Shown here piece by piece: positions 11,395 through 23,300 of a stretch of 64,000 nt of DNA. The notes beneath the pieces were generated by a model. It searched no databases, was not told the DNA's origin, and was given only the letters and a program-made list of their open reading frames with translations. The stretch lies in NCBI GenBank assembly GCA_946902875.1, contig OX336340.1, positions 13,283,566 through 13,347,565 of the forward strand, in the 5' to 3' direction. This DNA comes from Nematopogon swammerdamellus (lineage: Eukaryota > Arthropoda > Insecta > Lepidoptera > Adelidae). Made by a program: the position numbers and the translations under genes. Numbering within the stretch: position 1 is the first letter of the stretch; the number at the start of each line of letters is the position of its first letter.

Positions 11395-11526
11395 AGTACT
11401 AAAAAATAGAAAAAGTAAAAAAATTAAGGGAATGCCATACAAGAAATGTGTTTTCTTTTTCAAAGTTTTATTTGTGGTGCGGAAACCTCGGTGCACGAGT
11501 CCGGCTCGCACTTGGCCGGTTTTTTA
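11395..11526 (+). repeat. Repeat family D, 3' part
   Basis: It ends with 'cctcggtgcacgagtccggc' followed by 'tcgcacttggccggtttt', the diagnostic end of the family. The start is missing. Confidence 0.65.
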
Positions 11527-11782
11527 AATACATATTATTACAAGTATTTTAGTGACTAGCCACATAGTAATATAATTATATCAAACATTAGAAAATCAAA
11601 GAAATATGCCGCCCGCAGGGTCCGATATTATGTTATTTCCGCGTTTGCATCGATTCCTAAGTAAACAAGATAATTCGACCATTACTTTTACGACTTATGG
11701 TTACAAAATTTAATGATCATAATATCATAATACGAGTATGTATATTTGACAAAGTTACATCGCAACTTTACTTTTCCATTTT

Positions 11783-12170
11783 TCTTATGTAATCCGATAT
11801 GGGTGGCTGAGTCAGATGGCCAAAGTACATGCTCCGGCCAGCCAATATCACCTCCGAGAAGGTAGATGCCATATCGGATACTTTTCTTTGGATTGTTGGC
11901 TTTACTGGACTAGAGAAGAACACAGCCGAGGCTGCTATGCGGCCGTCTTACATCCAGTATGGTGGTTTCAACATAGTCGGCTACAATTTGAGCCTACCAC
12001 CTAGTAAGGGGCAAGGGAAGGGACCTACAGTTTTATACCGGTTCCGAACGATGAAGCAGCAGGCGCCAATCAGAAAAAATCTCGTTGGTACACGCCGACC
12101 GGATTCGAACCTCGGATCTCTCGCAAGAGAGGCCGACATGCCCAGACCACTCGGCCACCCGCCGCTTGCA
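11783..12170 (-). repeat. SINE family A, near full length
   Basis: On the minus strand it starts with a tRNA-like head near 12168 with A box TGGCCGAGTGG and B box GGTTCGAATCC, both exact Pol III consensus. It ends at the left with 'ggattacata' and an A-rich tail. The body includes 'gagcctaccacctagtaagg' on the + strand. Confidence 0.8.
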
Positions 12171-13854
12171 TAAACATGACTTACAATTTAAAATCTAAGT
12201 AAATCTACTGTTCTGAATACCGTCGGATATGTGCGGCGACATGTTCAAAGCAATCTTTATTTTGGTAGGAAAGTTCAAATATATCTTGTGCATTGTACGA
12301 GCTCCATCTAGCGACGACTGCTATGACGATCGTATAGTAATTGTGAATATGCGCAAGCGCCGACGAAGAAGGTTTGCGAACTGGTTAGTGGTTGTGTTGT
12401 ATGTTTATCCAACATTTATTAGAAGCGAATCATGTGATCAAAACCACATCGAAACAAAGCGATGTTGTCATTACACACTAGATGGCTTGCTAACTAAGGA
12501 GTATTTATTAGTAGATACCACGTTGAAACTGTGTATTGAAAGATAATCAAATGCTTCTCACAACAAAATTAAATTTTCTGATCTTTTAATATATTATATC
12601 AATGGCACCCATTTCCTTTACAATATATTTATGCTATTATCCTAGCAAAAATAGGATAACTTTATTTTATATTTGGTTTGGTAGAAAAAAAGTTGTCAAC
12701 GTTTTAAAGTCCAGAATAAACTCATTTAACGACAATACTGATTAAAATAATATTTCGAACAATATTTGAAAAAAAAAATTATATCAGTTTTACGGACGAG
12801 TTTAAGGAAGTAGGGGTCTCTTAAGGCCTCTCTCGCGAAGCTTTCAGCGTTACATCCTAATCTATGCACACAGTCGCAAAGGAAAGCTAATGGGGATATT
12901 GATTCAAACAATGAGACACATTTAGGGCTGGGATCTTGGCATTTGCGGAGCACCTGACCAATAGTAACCCGCAATCCTAAACAAACTCTCAAAATAGTAG
13001 ACACAGATTGTGAATAAAACCAGCGAAATGTTAGCCATACTGGAAGTCTCAATACAGAATTTTAATCGGCAGAGAGGGGGAAATCGAGCTTGGGACTAGT
13101 CTGCTTCACGTCCTTGTCAACGCAGACTGCAGAGTAGCTGACGAGAGCTCGACGCGAGCCGACACGTCCAGCGGGCAGTAAGAGTACAAAATTGACTCAT
13201 TGCTGGTTTCGTGCTTGATTGAAACTTTGTCCTACCTGCAATGTGCCCGGATGTGTTCGGTGAAGCTGTGGAGTGCTGTGTTCGTCACCTGCTAAGCGTT
13301 GATACATTGCGTGCAATGACAACAAAATGACAACGACATCTCTACATAAACTCACAGTAACATCAAGAATACTTATGCAGAAAATTAAAAAAGTCTGATG
13401 CAAATGCAATGTTGGGGTCATATTATTAGTGACGACCTCAAATGAATGTCCGAACACAATGAAGAATCGTGTTTCGTCAGATGAGCGGTCTTCGTGTGTC
13501 GCAACCGTGTGTGCCTTACTGCCACTGACATCACCAGCTGTAGAACTGTTCAAACAGCTGATGTACAGAAGCGCATAGGTCACACGCATACAATTAATAT
13601 GGTCAATACAGTTGTGGTGGCATACCTGTGTAACTTTATCACACGCACGCAACAGGCTGACAGGGTTCTCAATCTACACTTTCAATTTACATTTTCCAAT
13701 TGCATGACCACGGAGCAAGATCACCTCGCACGACAAATTTAAAGTTGGAATCATTCAATAACTCAATATATAATAAAGAAGGGTCAATTCTGGATTGAAG
13801 ACATCGTGTCGGCTGAATCAAAGAATCAGCGGCATTCAAGTGAATCATTCAAGG
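12171..13854. other. Intergenic sequence
   Basis: Open frames at 12229-12546 (+), 12726-13052 (-) and 13197-13652 (-) have no codon bias, recognisable domain or splice signals. The segment 12300-12490 is bounded by ccatctag and ctagatgg, possibly the ends of a small unnamed element. Confidence 0.35.
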
Positions 13855-14012
13855 TATAGCGCGGTTTTCTCAACCGTTCACTTCGAAAGAATGCGGCGCG
13901 CACCCTCCGCTCTCCGCCTCCACCCTACTGACGGGCAATTGCGGTGGCGGCGGAGAGCGGAGGGTGCGCGCCGCATTCTTTCGAAGTGAACGGTTGAGAA
14001 AACCGCGCTATA
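13855..14012. repeat. Near-perfect palindrome, 70-bp arms (foldback element)
   Basis: The arm at 13855-13924 ('tatagcgcggttttctcaac' onward) is the reverse complement of 13943-14012 with one mismatch seen. The spacer is about 18 bases. The arms are GC-rich in AT-rich DNA. The outer ends read TATAGCGC and GCGCTATA, compatible with a TA-targeting MITE or foldback element. A transcript would form a long hairpin. Confidence 0.85.
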
Positions 14013-16067
14013 TCGAAGTTTTCAAGTTCGAAGAACTTTTTCAACTTTCGACCAAATGTACTAGATCAGTATGCGAATTGGAACCGACAAAAAACTAGAC
14101 TTGGATTCTCTATACTAGGTTACTAGATAGCTACCAAACTTATTATGTTTTTAAGGTTCCGTACCTCAAAGAGATTAAAACAGAACCTAATGGTCTGACT
14201 CGTAGGTACATACGTTCGTCCTTCTGTTTGTCACAGGGTCATCATAACTTCTGAACGGTCCATCGTACCAAGTTTAAATTTGGGTACGAAATTAGAGAAT
14301 ATTGTTTTGCATAAACAGAAGACATTTTCAAAATGTATTAAAATATTACCCTCAATTCATACAAATAATTATGTTTTCAATATAAATGAGACATCTTAGA
14401 ACCGGTCGACTTGTAGAATCCAAAAGATTATTTTTTATTAAATTTGTAAAAAAGTGCAATAATCGTGTCCTCCAAATACACATTGAAAAAAATCTGAAAT
14501 ATCAACAGTTTAAATAATTTATACAATATTACAGGGAAATATAGCAGTTTAAAAATTTTACAAAAAATTATATAAAATTTTCCTTTATATCATGCGTGCG
14601 TGCGTGGGGTCGGTCCATGGAATAAACAGCAACATAACTGAACGGGCACAAGGGAAATTAGTTATTCTGACAAAGTTCGATTAAAGCTGGTACGATCTCC
14701 TTGCGTATGAAGGAATTTTAGTTTAGTTAGGAGGTTCAAGAAAGAAGGCTAGTTTGTTTGTTATTAGTGACAGACAATAAGACAATACCTTGTTTAAATT
14801 GTTTCTTCAGGAGAGGTGGTTTCATAGGTATACTTATATTTATTGATGGGGTTTAATTTTAATTTTGTTAGTAGGTACCTACGCGCTGCACGCACGCTGG
14901 GTGTAACCATCGATATACCGATTCTGAATATATAAAAATAGTTAATAGTATAATGGATGGTTAATATGTATAAAAATATTGTAGTGTACGGATACTAAAT
15001 CTGCAAGTGTTTTGATAATATTACATACGAGTAGGTATGGTTATAGGAAATAATTTCTTGCGCATATTGAGTTTCATATATTTCATTATGTGGATTTTGC
15101 GCACTGTTCCATTATTGTAAATCATTCATTTTAATTTGATTAGATAGGTAGGCTTCTAGACTACGAGTATGTTCTGAATTTTGAACTGCGGACAAGTTGC
15201 CGACAGCTGAAAGAGTTCTCGCAAGTGGCTAGAGTGGACGGCCCGACGACGACGACGGCCGCGGCCAACTCGGGCCGGGGATCCTAGGCTATCGTCAAGT
15301 TCGCACATGATGTCGCTCCCGCCCAGTGTTGCCAACTGCTACCTTTACCCAGTAGCTAGACATTATGCCAAAAGTAGCTAGATTGTCCGATTTGGAGACC
15401 CCCTAAAGTAGCTAGAAAGTAGCTAGTTTTTTTCTAAGTAGGTAATCAATAAGATGGCAAAATATGACATCATCATAAATTTTGAAATTTTCAAATCTAA
15501 AATCGGGACAAAGAGCCTGAATAATACATTTCTTTTTAATTTTATTGAATTAAATATTAAATAAAATACAAAAGCATTTAAAAGTCAAAGTTAATTTTTT
15601 TATAATAAAGAAATAATATCCGGAAAGGACGACGTCGATGGTTGGGGTTGTTGAATTACATCTGGCTCAGTGTCTTACTTAGATTTGGTGAATTTTTCAA
15701 CGGTACCCATTTTTTGAAGCACTTCTTTTGGGCGCTTCCACTTCCTTTAGGCTCTGCGAGTGTGTCGGCGCTGCTACAACTGGGTGCGGCTGCGCAGGTC
15801 GCCGCATTGCTCGCTGGACGGATACCGCGCCCGGGTGCATCGGCCGCGCAATCGTAAGGCTTGTGGAACGTGACATCCGTGCACCTCTGCCGCCCTCGCG
15901 CTACTCTGAGACTTCAATGTTGATTTCCCGAAAACACCCAAGAATAGACTCACACAGTTTTTGCTGACGTCATAGGGCTTCGACCCGTACTTCCAACCGA
16001 AGTCTCTACAACCAGAGAATTGACTGCCATGAATGGCATTTTCTCAAACATTGACGTCGATGGTGTT
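14013..16067. other. Intergenic sequence with possible transposon remnants
   Basis: 'cagtgttgccaactgctacc' at about 15324 resembles hAT-type ends, but I found no partner end. 'gacgtcgatggt' occurs at about 15631 and 16053, flanking a GC-richer block with no protein I can name. 'gtagctag' motifs repeat at 15350-15430. Confidence 0.35.
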
Positions 16068-16205
16068 TTTTTTTATGGAAGCTGACACTGTTGGCTACAT
16101 GACCTACAACATCCGTGATGTCAGCCCATATCACCGGGTGAACTAGGTGCCACTTCAGTGCTTCCCTTCATTTCATGTCGGCTACACTGAACTTGACGGT
16201 GCTGT
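16068..16205 (-). repeat. SINE family B, 3' part
   Basis: A T run and 'atggaagctgacactgttgg' mark the 3' end. It is truncated after 'ctacactgaactt'. Confidence 0.6.
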
Positions 16206-16499
16206 CTCGGAGACAAATTTTAGCCATCAAAAACAGCAACGGCTTAGATAAATAGGTTCAAATAAAAACAAACACATACTTACATACATTTTATTGATTT
16301 CTTCACGGTATTCATTTGTAAAAGAAATAGGGAATAGAACACAGTACGTGGGACGTTATGAGGGCATAGTTACACCTGCGAAAGAAGACTGACATAGGCA
16401 CGAATCTAAACATAAGGTTTATAGTTAACCTTGTTGTTAACCTTGATAGTTACACAAACCTAATAAATATGCCACTTACGTCAATATGCTAGGAATATG

Positions 16500-16805
16500 T
16501 AAAACCGGCCAAGTGCGAGTCGGACTCGCGCACTGAGGTTCTCGCACCACAAAAAAAACATTGAAAAAAAAAAATACATTTCTTGTACGGGAACCCCCCT
16601 TAATTTTTTAAATTTTTTAATTTTTTATTATTTGTTGTTATATCCGCCATAATAACACATATTCTGTGAAATTTCAATGGGCTACCTACTTATTACGGTT
16701 CAAGACATACAGTCCTCGGACAGACGGTCGGACGGACAGACAGACAGACAGACAGACGGCGTAGGCTTAGTAATAGGCTTCCGTACGGAATACGGAAACC
16801 TAAAA
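16500..16805 (-). repeat. Repeat family D, full-length-like copy
   Basis: It runs from 'aaaaccggccaagtgcgagt' at the left through (CAGA)n near 16736-16757 to 'cttccgtacggaatacggaa' at the right, which is the full family structure in reverse. Confidence 0.7.
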
Positions 16806-17798
16806 ACAAAAAACGAGTTGTCCTTGACCATGTGCGTATTCGCGTAATGTGCCACAATAACTATATCCAGTCAACTAGTTAATTAGCGCATCAGTTAAAT
16901 GTACCAACCAAGTATAAACAAACGCACTAAACAAATCCTGATGAATTAATTATATTTCTCAATAAGTGACGCTAAAAAAACTTTGAACTCTTTTTTGTTA
17001 ACATATTATGTGCGATATGTGTGCTTTGAATATATATATATTTAGCAGTATGTGTATATACGTAGCGATGCTTTACATATTGCGTAGGTAGGTACCTAAT
17101 TAAATATGTATGTATATAATATATATTAGTATGAGCAGTCGGCTTTAAAATATATACAATATTTGAAGGACAAGATGCCGTGCTAAAGGGCGATAGGCTA
17201 GCCACCTCTCACCTTGGCACGGTACTTTCACCGAGTCATGCAGCAGGTGGGTCTTCGTGCCTTACTTGCTGCTTGATCGATTGAATCTTGTTCGAATACT
17301 TTGCGAAACGTTGTGGTCGGTGTTGTGCTGTAATTTACCAGAGTTCTTGCAGCACAACACCGATTACTCTGCTTACCCCGATTGTCGGGATTCAGCGTGT
17401 GTGATATGTATGTATGTATGAATGTACAATATTTGAAGAACTTTACCACACGCACCGCTAGTGAGTGTGACTAGGTGCTATGGGTGTATGTAAAGATATT
17501 ATGTATATGCTTTCAGATGCGACTACATACGATTAGGAATGAACTGAAGGAATGTTTGATGCGATTGCTTCCTTTATTCTCAGCAGTCAGTGGTGGCGGA
17601 AGTATCGCATGCGCGCACCCAGTGGAACTAACATGATGCGCTGTTTTATGTTGGTTGTTGTTTTTGCCGCTAATTATGAGTATGTCCACGATTTTTTTAG
17701 TTTCATAAATTTATTATTATTTAATAGAGATTTAAAGTCTCGAATTAAACGTTAAGCTGAAGCCATAAATAATAAAATTAATTCATAACTCGTCTTAA
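16806..17798. other. Intergenic AT-rich sequence
   Basis: It has TATA- and TACATA-rich stretches. A retroelement-like scrap at about 17165-17390 ('gccgtgctaaagggcgatag') also occurs at about 6070. No gene was recognised. Confidence 0.4.
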
Positions 17799-17903
17799 AT
17801 GTAAATAAATAGGTATAAGATTTTGTGTACATTATGTAAATAAATAGGTATAAGATTTTGTGTACATTATGTAAATAAATAGGTATAAGATTTTGTGTAC
17901 ATT
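17799..17903. repeat. Tandem repeat, three identical 35-bp units
   Basis: Units are 17799-17833, 17834-17868 and 17869-17903, each starting 'atgtaaataaataggtataa'. I see no differences between them. A partial fourth unit follows. Confidence 0.9.
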
Positions 17904-18540
17904 ATGTAACTCGCATTAACGAGTTGTGTTGTGATTCAAATTATGGATGAGAGAAGCCATATTAACCTATGCAATCTTAGTTATCTATTGTACTGTGTGT
18001 CTCACACAGTCTTCTCTTTCTTATTAATAATCTGTGGATTATTATCATCTGTGGTATGCACAGGCCACATTTACTTGATATTTGAATATTTTATAAGTAG
18101 ATTGTTGTTCGAAACAAATCATCCTTGAACACAATGAGTCGCTATTTGACAAGAGCAATGAGCATAGATCGTACTAGATTTTCTTCCATGATTGTGATAT
18201 TTTAATTAGGCAAAGGCAAATATACATAACATAACAGTTTCTGGTACTACGAGCTTTATTTAATAGAATAGAGAAGAAAGTATAGTCAAGAAGTCGTTCA
18301 GAGAATACACAGTCTACACACAGTCTAATAGTCATCACATCACACTATCTTAGCAAAATAATTAGTCTACGTAGATTACGAGCATTGTACTGGGCTTACT
18401 TAGGCTTTGTATCACTTACTTACAAGATAGGTACATGGAAGCGCGCAATGTGCTACCGACCGTTCCAGCTATTTGCAGGCGGTAATTTCAAATAATACAT
18501 CGTGTAAGTAAGTACCAATATAATAACGAAATTATTAAAT

Positions 18541-18930
18541 ACTAGTTTTTGCCCGCTGCTTTGCTCGCGTGAAATTTGTATTAAAAAAAAAGAAAGTCAG
18601 TAAGCCCGCTACCGTACCTTTATTTCGGCGCGCGGAACAATTAGGTTTGTATGAGAGCCACATCTTAGCGTAACCGGAACTGAATTTTATTTAGCCTATC
18701 TTGTGTCTCGAATAGGTAAATAATGTGCTTGTACTAAGTTTAATAAAATTCGGATGATCGGTTTAAGAGTTATAGAGGAACATACATACATACATAAAGA
18801 AAATATTTCTAAAAATCATCAATTTTGTTTTAGTATCATACATAGAGTCTACAAACTCAGTATCTCATAAAACAAAGTAACTTACTCCATGGCCATCCCT
18901 TACATATTTTTTATTATTAGTAATGATATT
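18541..18930 (+). mobile_element. Helitron-like non-autonomous element (family E)
   Basis: It runs from 'tagtttttgcccgctgcttt' to 'caaagtaacttactccatgg', with 'gatcggtttaagagttatag' inside. The same sequence lies inverted at 46870-47340. Classification is by its end structure only. Confidence 0.5.
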
Positions 18931-19924
18931 GATTGATATGATTGATGATAGTTTGACAGGTTTATGTTTGAATTTTATGACTTTAAAAATTTGTATTGTG
19001 TTTTGTTTCTGAGTAGAATTTTCTGGAGTGAATAGTGGCACGCTGGCACGCGGGGAAGCAGAAATTCAAATGCGATATTGTCATCACAGTCGTAATGACA
19101 AAAGAAAAAACAACTATTGATTTACAATGTATTGATGTTTTATTTACAACGTTTATAGAGATGTCAGCATTTCCAACAGCATTTTAGGAGAAAGTCGACA
19201 CTGCGAAAGGTGACGTCTATATCCGAAACCTAACGACAGCAAAAATGTTTCACATCGCACAGATGAGTCAAATGTCAAAGTTTTGTAACATAAATACATA
19301 AATCACCTATTACACATTGTTATACCTTTGTGCAGACGTGCAACATACTTCTCTTTCAAAAGATATGGCACAGATCACCTCAAGCTACCTTAAAAGCACT
19401 ATTACAAATACAAAAAATATAAAAATATACACAAAACCTACCTAAATGTCAATAATGTATTTACTCTTTATAAAATTATCACATCCAAAATGATTAGGTA
19501 TACAAATACATAAATATGTACATACAATATAATATCACAGGTGCGTCACACTGAACAATATAAATATTTAAGGCATTTTATTTGTTTAAAACCTTCAATT
19601 AAATGTTTACAAGCATTCGGTGGATTGCCTTCAGTATTTTGAGTTTATAAGTCACCTTTGTAAAGTGATGCAATTAAAAAATAACATTGAAAAGTTTTGA
19701 GATACTTCGTATATCGTACATTGCGAAAGAAGAATGTTTGTCTACCTTGGTTGAATGAGACGCATGACTAGTGTGTGATGGATGAACGTGAGTGTAGAGC
19801 CTGTGTAGAGCGAGCGCAGGGATATCTCAAAACGTTTCTAATGGTCAAGCTGCAGAAGTATGTATGCATACGGAACTTGCAGCAGACGAGAGAGCAACGA
19901 ACAATCTAATTAAGAACCAAATGT
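18931..19924. other. Intergenic AT-rich sequence
   Basis: No gene or repeat ends were recognised. Confidence 0.4.
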
Positions 19925-20005
19925 ACGACCGAATGTCCATGGGCGCCGTGAGACACCTCATGGGTGCCTCGGCGCAATAAGTCAAGATAACAATACAAAA
20001 AAAAT
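19925..20005 (+). mobile_element. LINE family 1, 3' end scrap
   Basis: 'acgaccgaatgtccatgggc', 'gacacctcatgggtgcctcg' and 'gcgcaataagtcaaga' plus an A run match the 3' UTR of LINE family 1. Confidence 0.6.
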
Positions 20006-20065
20006 TTGCTTCTGTGCAAAACCTGTTTTGTGAGCTGTTAATTTAATTAATAAATGAGTGCACAT

Positions 20066-20071
20066 TTTATT
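20066..20071 (-). terminator. Possible polyadenylation signal of gene B
   Basis: AATAAA on the minus strand, about 300 bases past the stop codon. No closer canonical signal was noted. Confidence 0.35.
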
Positions 20072-20370
20072 ATAAAGCACGGATCTTAATTAAAGCTGAA
20101 ACGTTTTTTCATAATTTAATCACCTGTTTTCAGCCATTTTAATGGTTGAGATTTTTATCCATATTTATGGATAACAATTTCAGCCATTCATAGAGCAACT
20201 AGTGATAATCGCAAGCTAGATTTAAACCAGCTACCCAATTGCATGTAACGTAGATCTAAGCGAATAGTGTCGGGAATGTATGTAAATGTAATAATATAGG
20301 TAAGTACGTCATCTCGTCTCTGTCACGTCACGTATGCAGCTACTGCAAGAGTCGCGGTCGCGGTGCAGGA

Positions 20371-23300
20371 TTACTGGACATGAGTGCGCGGCTGGAAGCC
20401 GTTCTCGCCGGCGGTGAAGGTGACGGAGTAGGTCTTGCCGTCGGGGCCCACGTAGGAGTAGGAGCCCTCCACGTTCAGAGACTCGTTCTCGGAGCCGATG
20501 TTCTGGAGCTCGCCCTTCTCCTGGCGGGAGGTACCGTCGCTAGTGTCGTATCTGTCGGTGGACATTTTGATATAATTATAGTAAGAATTATATATAAATT
20601 ATGGGATATAAAAGGGAGACTGAATTAATCTCCTGCTAATGCTGCACCATCGCACGATGGTGAAGTAGTAGCGGAGTGAAATTCTTTCTCCAATTTCCGA
20701 CTCACACCTCCTCGCGGTGTATCCTGGAAACTTAGGTGCGTAATACCATAGGTATTACAATCCTAAGGCTGACGAGAGCGGAAGACTCGCCAAGACGTTT
20801 GGCCAACGTGGCGTTTTATGGCCAAAACCTCCAATGAAAAGTCCTACAGTACCTCGGCCCCTAGTTCCCAGCGGCCCCGCTATTCCGGATCATCGTGGTG
20901 GCGGTCCAGGTTCCGGCGGGGCGAGGGGTGCTAAGAATCCCTGGGTTAGATCTGGCTGCCACACCCAACTACACTTGGCTACCCATAACATACGGACTTT
21001 GAGAACGCAAGAGAAACTGGTCGAGCTGGAACAGGAGCTGGCTCATATAAAATGGGACATCCTGGGTCTTTGCGAGGTCAGAAGAAAGGGCGAAGAGACT
21101 GAAGTGCTACGTTCCGGCAACCTATTCTACTTCAGAGGAAATCCCCAAAAATCGGAAGGTGGAGTGGGATTTATGGTGAGGCGCAGCCTCGTGAACAGCA
21201 TCATCGAAATCGACAGCGTGTCGGACAGAGTGGCCTACATCATCATCAGGCTGAACAAGCGGTATCAGCTGAAGGTGGTGCAGGTATACGCTCCCACAAG
21301 TTCACACGCTGACGACGAGGTGGAGCAGTTTTACGAGGATGTATCCAAAGCCTTAGAAACCAACAAATCTCACTTCCAGTACGTGATGGGAGATTTTAAT
21401 GCCAAACTGGGCAAGCCTCTGAAGGGAGACAGAGCAGTAGGTCCGTACGGTATCGGTGTCAGGAATCGACGCGGCCAGATGTTGGTCAACTATCTCGAAG
21501 CCAACCAGCTCCACGCCATGAATACCTTTTTCCTGAAGAAGGAAAAAAGGAAATGGACGTGGGCCAGCCCTGACGGTTGCACGAGGAACGAGATCGACTT
21601 CATACTGGCGGACAGTAAATCGTCGTGTATAGACGTTACTGTCCTAAACCGCTTCGATACTGGCAGCGATCACCGACTAGTGCGAGGTACGCTGAAGCTA
21701 AACCTCAAGATGGAACGGCGCAAACTCATCCACAAACCGTTGGCCAAGCTAAACATACCGGACGAGACGCTCGAAAATTTCGAAGCCAAACTCGCGGATG
21801 CTTTTAGCTTAGCGCCACGAGATGAGGATGCCGACATCGACAAGGTGTATACGAGCTTCGTATCCGCACTAACGGACACTGCAGAGCAGCACTTCAGCAA
21901 AAGTCGACAGGCACCCCGTAGCAAGCTATCCGCAGAGACGTTGAGGCTCCTGGAAACACGACGGAATATGAAACCGGAGACCCGGAGTAGTGTCGTGCAC
22001 AGGAACCTCAACAAGACCATAAGCAAGTCCATTCGCCGTGATATTCGCCGAGAGAACATAAAGATGGTTGAGCGCGTTATAGAGGAAAATCGAGGCAGCA
22101 AAGTGTTTGCCCGTGCCTTCTCTACCGGCGCTAAACAAATCTCGAAACTCGAGCGGGCGAATGGGGTTGTCACTGCAAGAAAGCCGGATATTCTTGAGGC
22201 GGTAGAGGAATTTTATGGCCAATTGTACTCCGCAGCAATCCCTGCCCCAAGTCCAAGCAAACCAGTCGATTCTGATAGGCGTGCGCCGCTCACTAGACAC
22301 TACACGGAGGATCTACCCGATATTAGTGTCTATGAGATAAAGGCTGCCTTGAAAGGACTCAAAAAACACAAGGCTCCAGGTGAAGACGGGATAACGACAG
22401 AGCTGCTGAACGCTGGCGGACGACCGATCCTGAAGGAACTGCAAAAACTGTTCAATGCAGTTCTTGAAGGCGGTGTAGTTCCGGCCGCATGGCGAAATAG
22501 TGTCGTTGTCTTGTTTCACAAGAAGGGGGATAGGGCGAAGTTGAAAAACTATCGACCTATCTCACTTCTTAGCCACGTGTACAAGGTCTTTTCAAGAGTC
22601 ATCACGAGTCGGCTGACACAGAGGCTGGACCAGTACCAGCCTCGTGAGCAAGCTGGATTTAGGAAAGGGTACGGCACCATGGACCACATATTTACTGTGA
22701 GACAAGTGGTGCAAAAATGCGAGGAGTACAACAAGCCGCTCTTCCTAGCCTTCGTCGACTATGAGAAGGCGTTCGACTCAGTTGAAAAATGGGCTGTCGA
22801 AAATTCCCTCCTCAGGTGCAGAATCGACCACCGCTACATCGAGGTGCTCCGAAATCTGTATCGGTCCGCGACGATGACTGTGAGGCTTCACGAGAATACC
22901 CAACCTATCCTCCTTGGTAAAGGCGTAAGGCAGGGGGATGTGATCTCACCCAAGCTCTTCACAAACGCATTGGAAGATGTGTTCAAGATGCTTGAGTGGG
23001 ACAACATGGGTATAAACGTGAATGGAGATCTTCTCAGTCATCTGCGTTTCGCCGATGACATTGTTCTTCTGTCCAATTCCCGAGATCAGCTTCAGATCAT
23101 GCTGGAAGACCTTTATACAGCGTCGATGAAGGTTGGTCTGAAGATGAACCGGGACAAAACCAAGGTCATGGCGACCGAGGTTATGACGGGAGGACAATTT
23201 GTTATTGGCGGAGAAGTGATCGAACAGGTTGAAGAGTACATATACCTCGGTCAAATTCTGCGGCTTGGTATACAAGGTCTGCTTAAGGAGGTGGAGAGAC

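Noticed and set aside
12100..12170. Possible tRNA gene from exact A and B boxes
   Set aside because: The same head recurs near 56500 attached to the same body, so it is a SINE promoter.
12229..12546. 105-codon + frame
   Set aside because: No domain, no codon bias and low-complexity R run; probably part of a small repeat bounded by ccatctag/ctagatgg.
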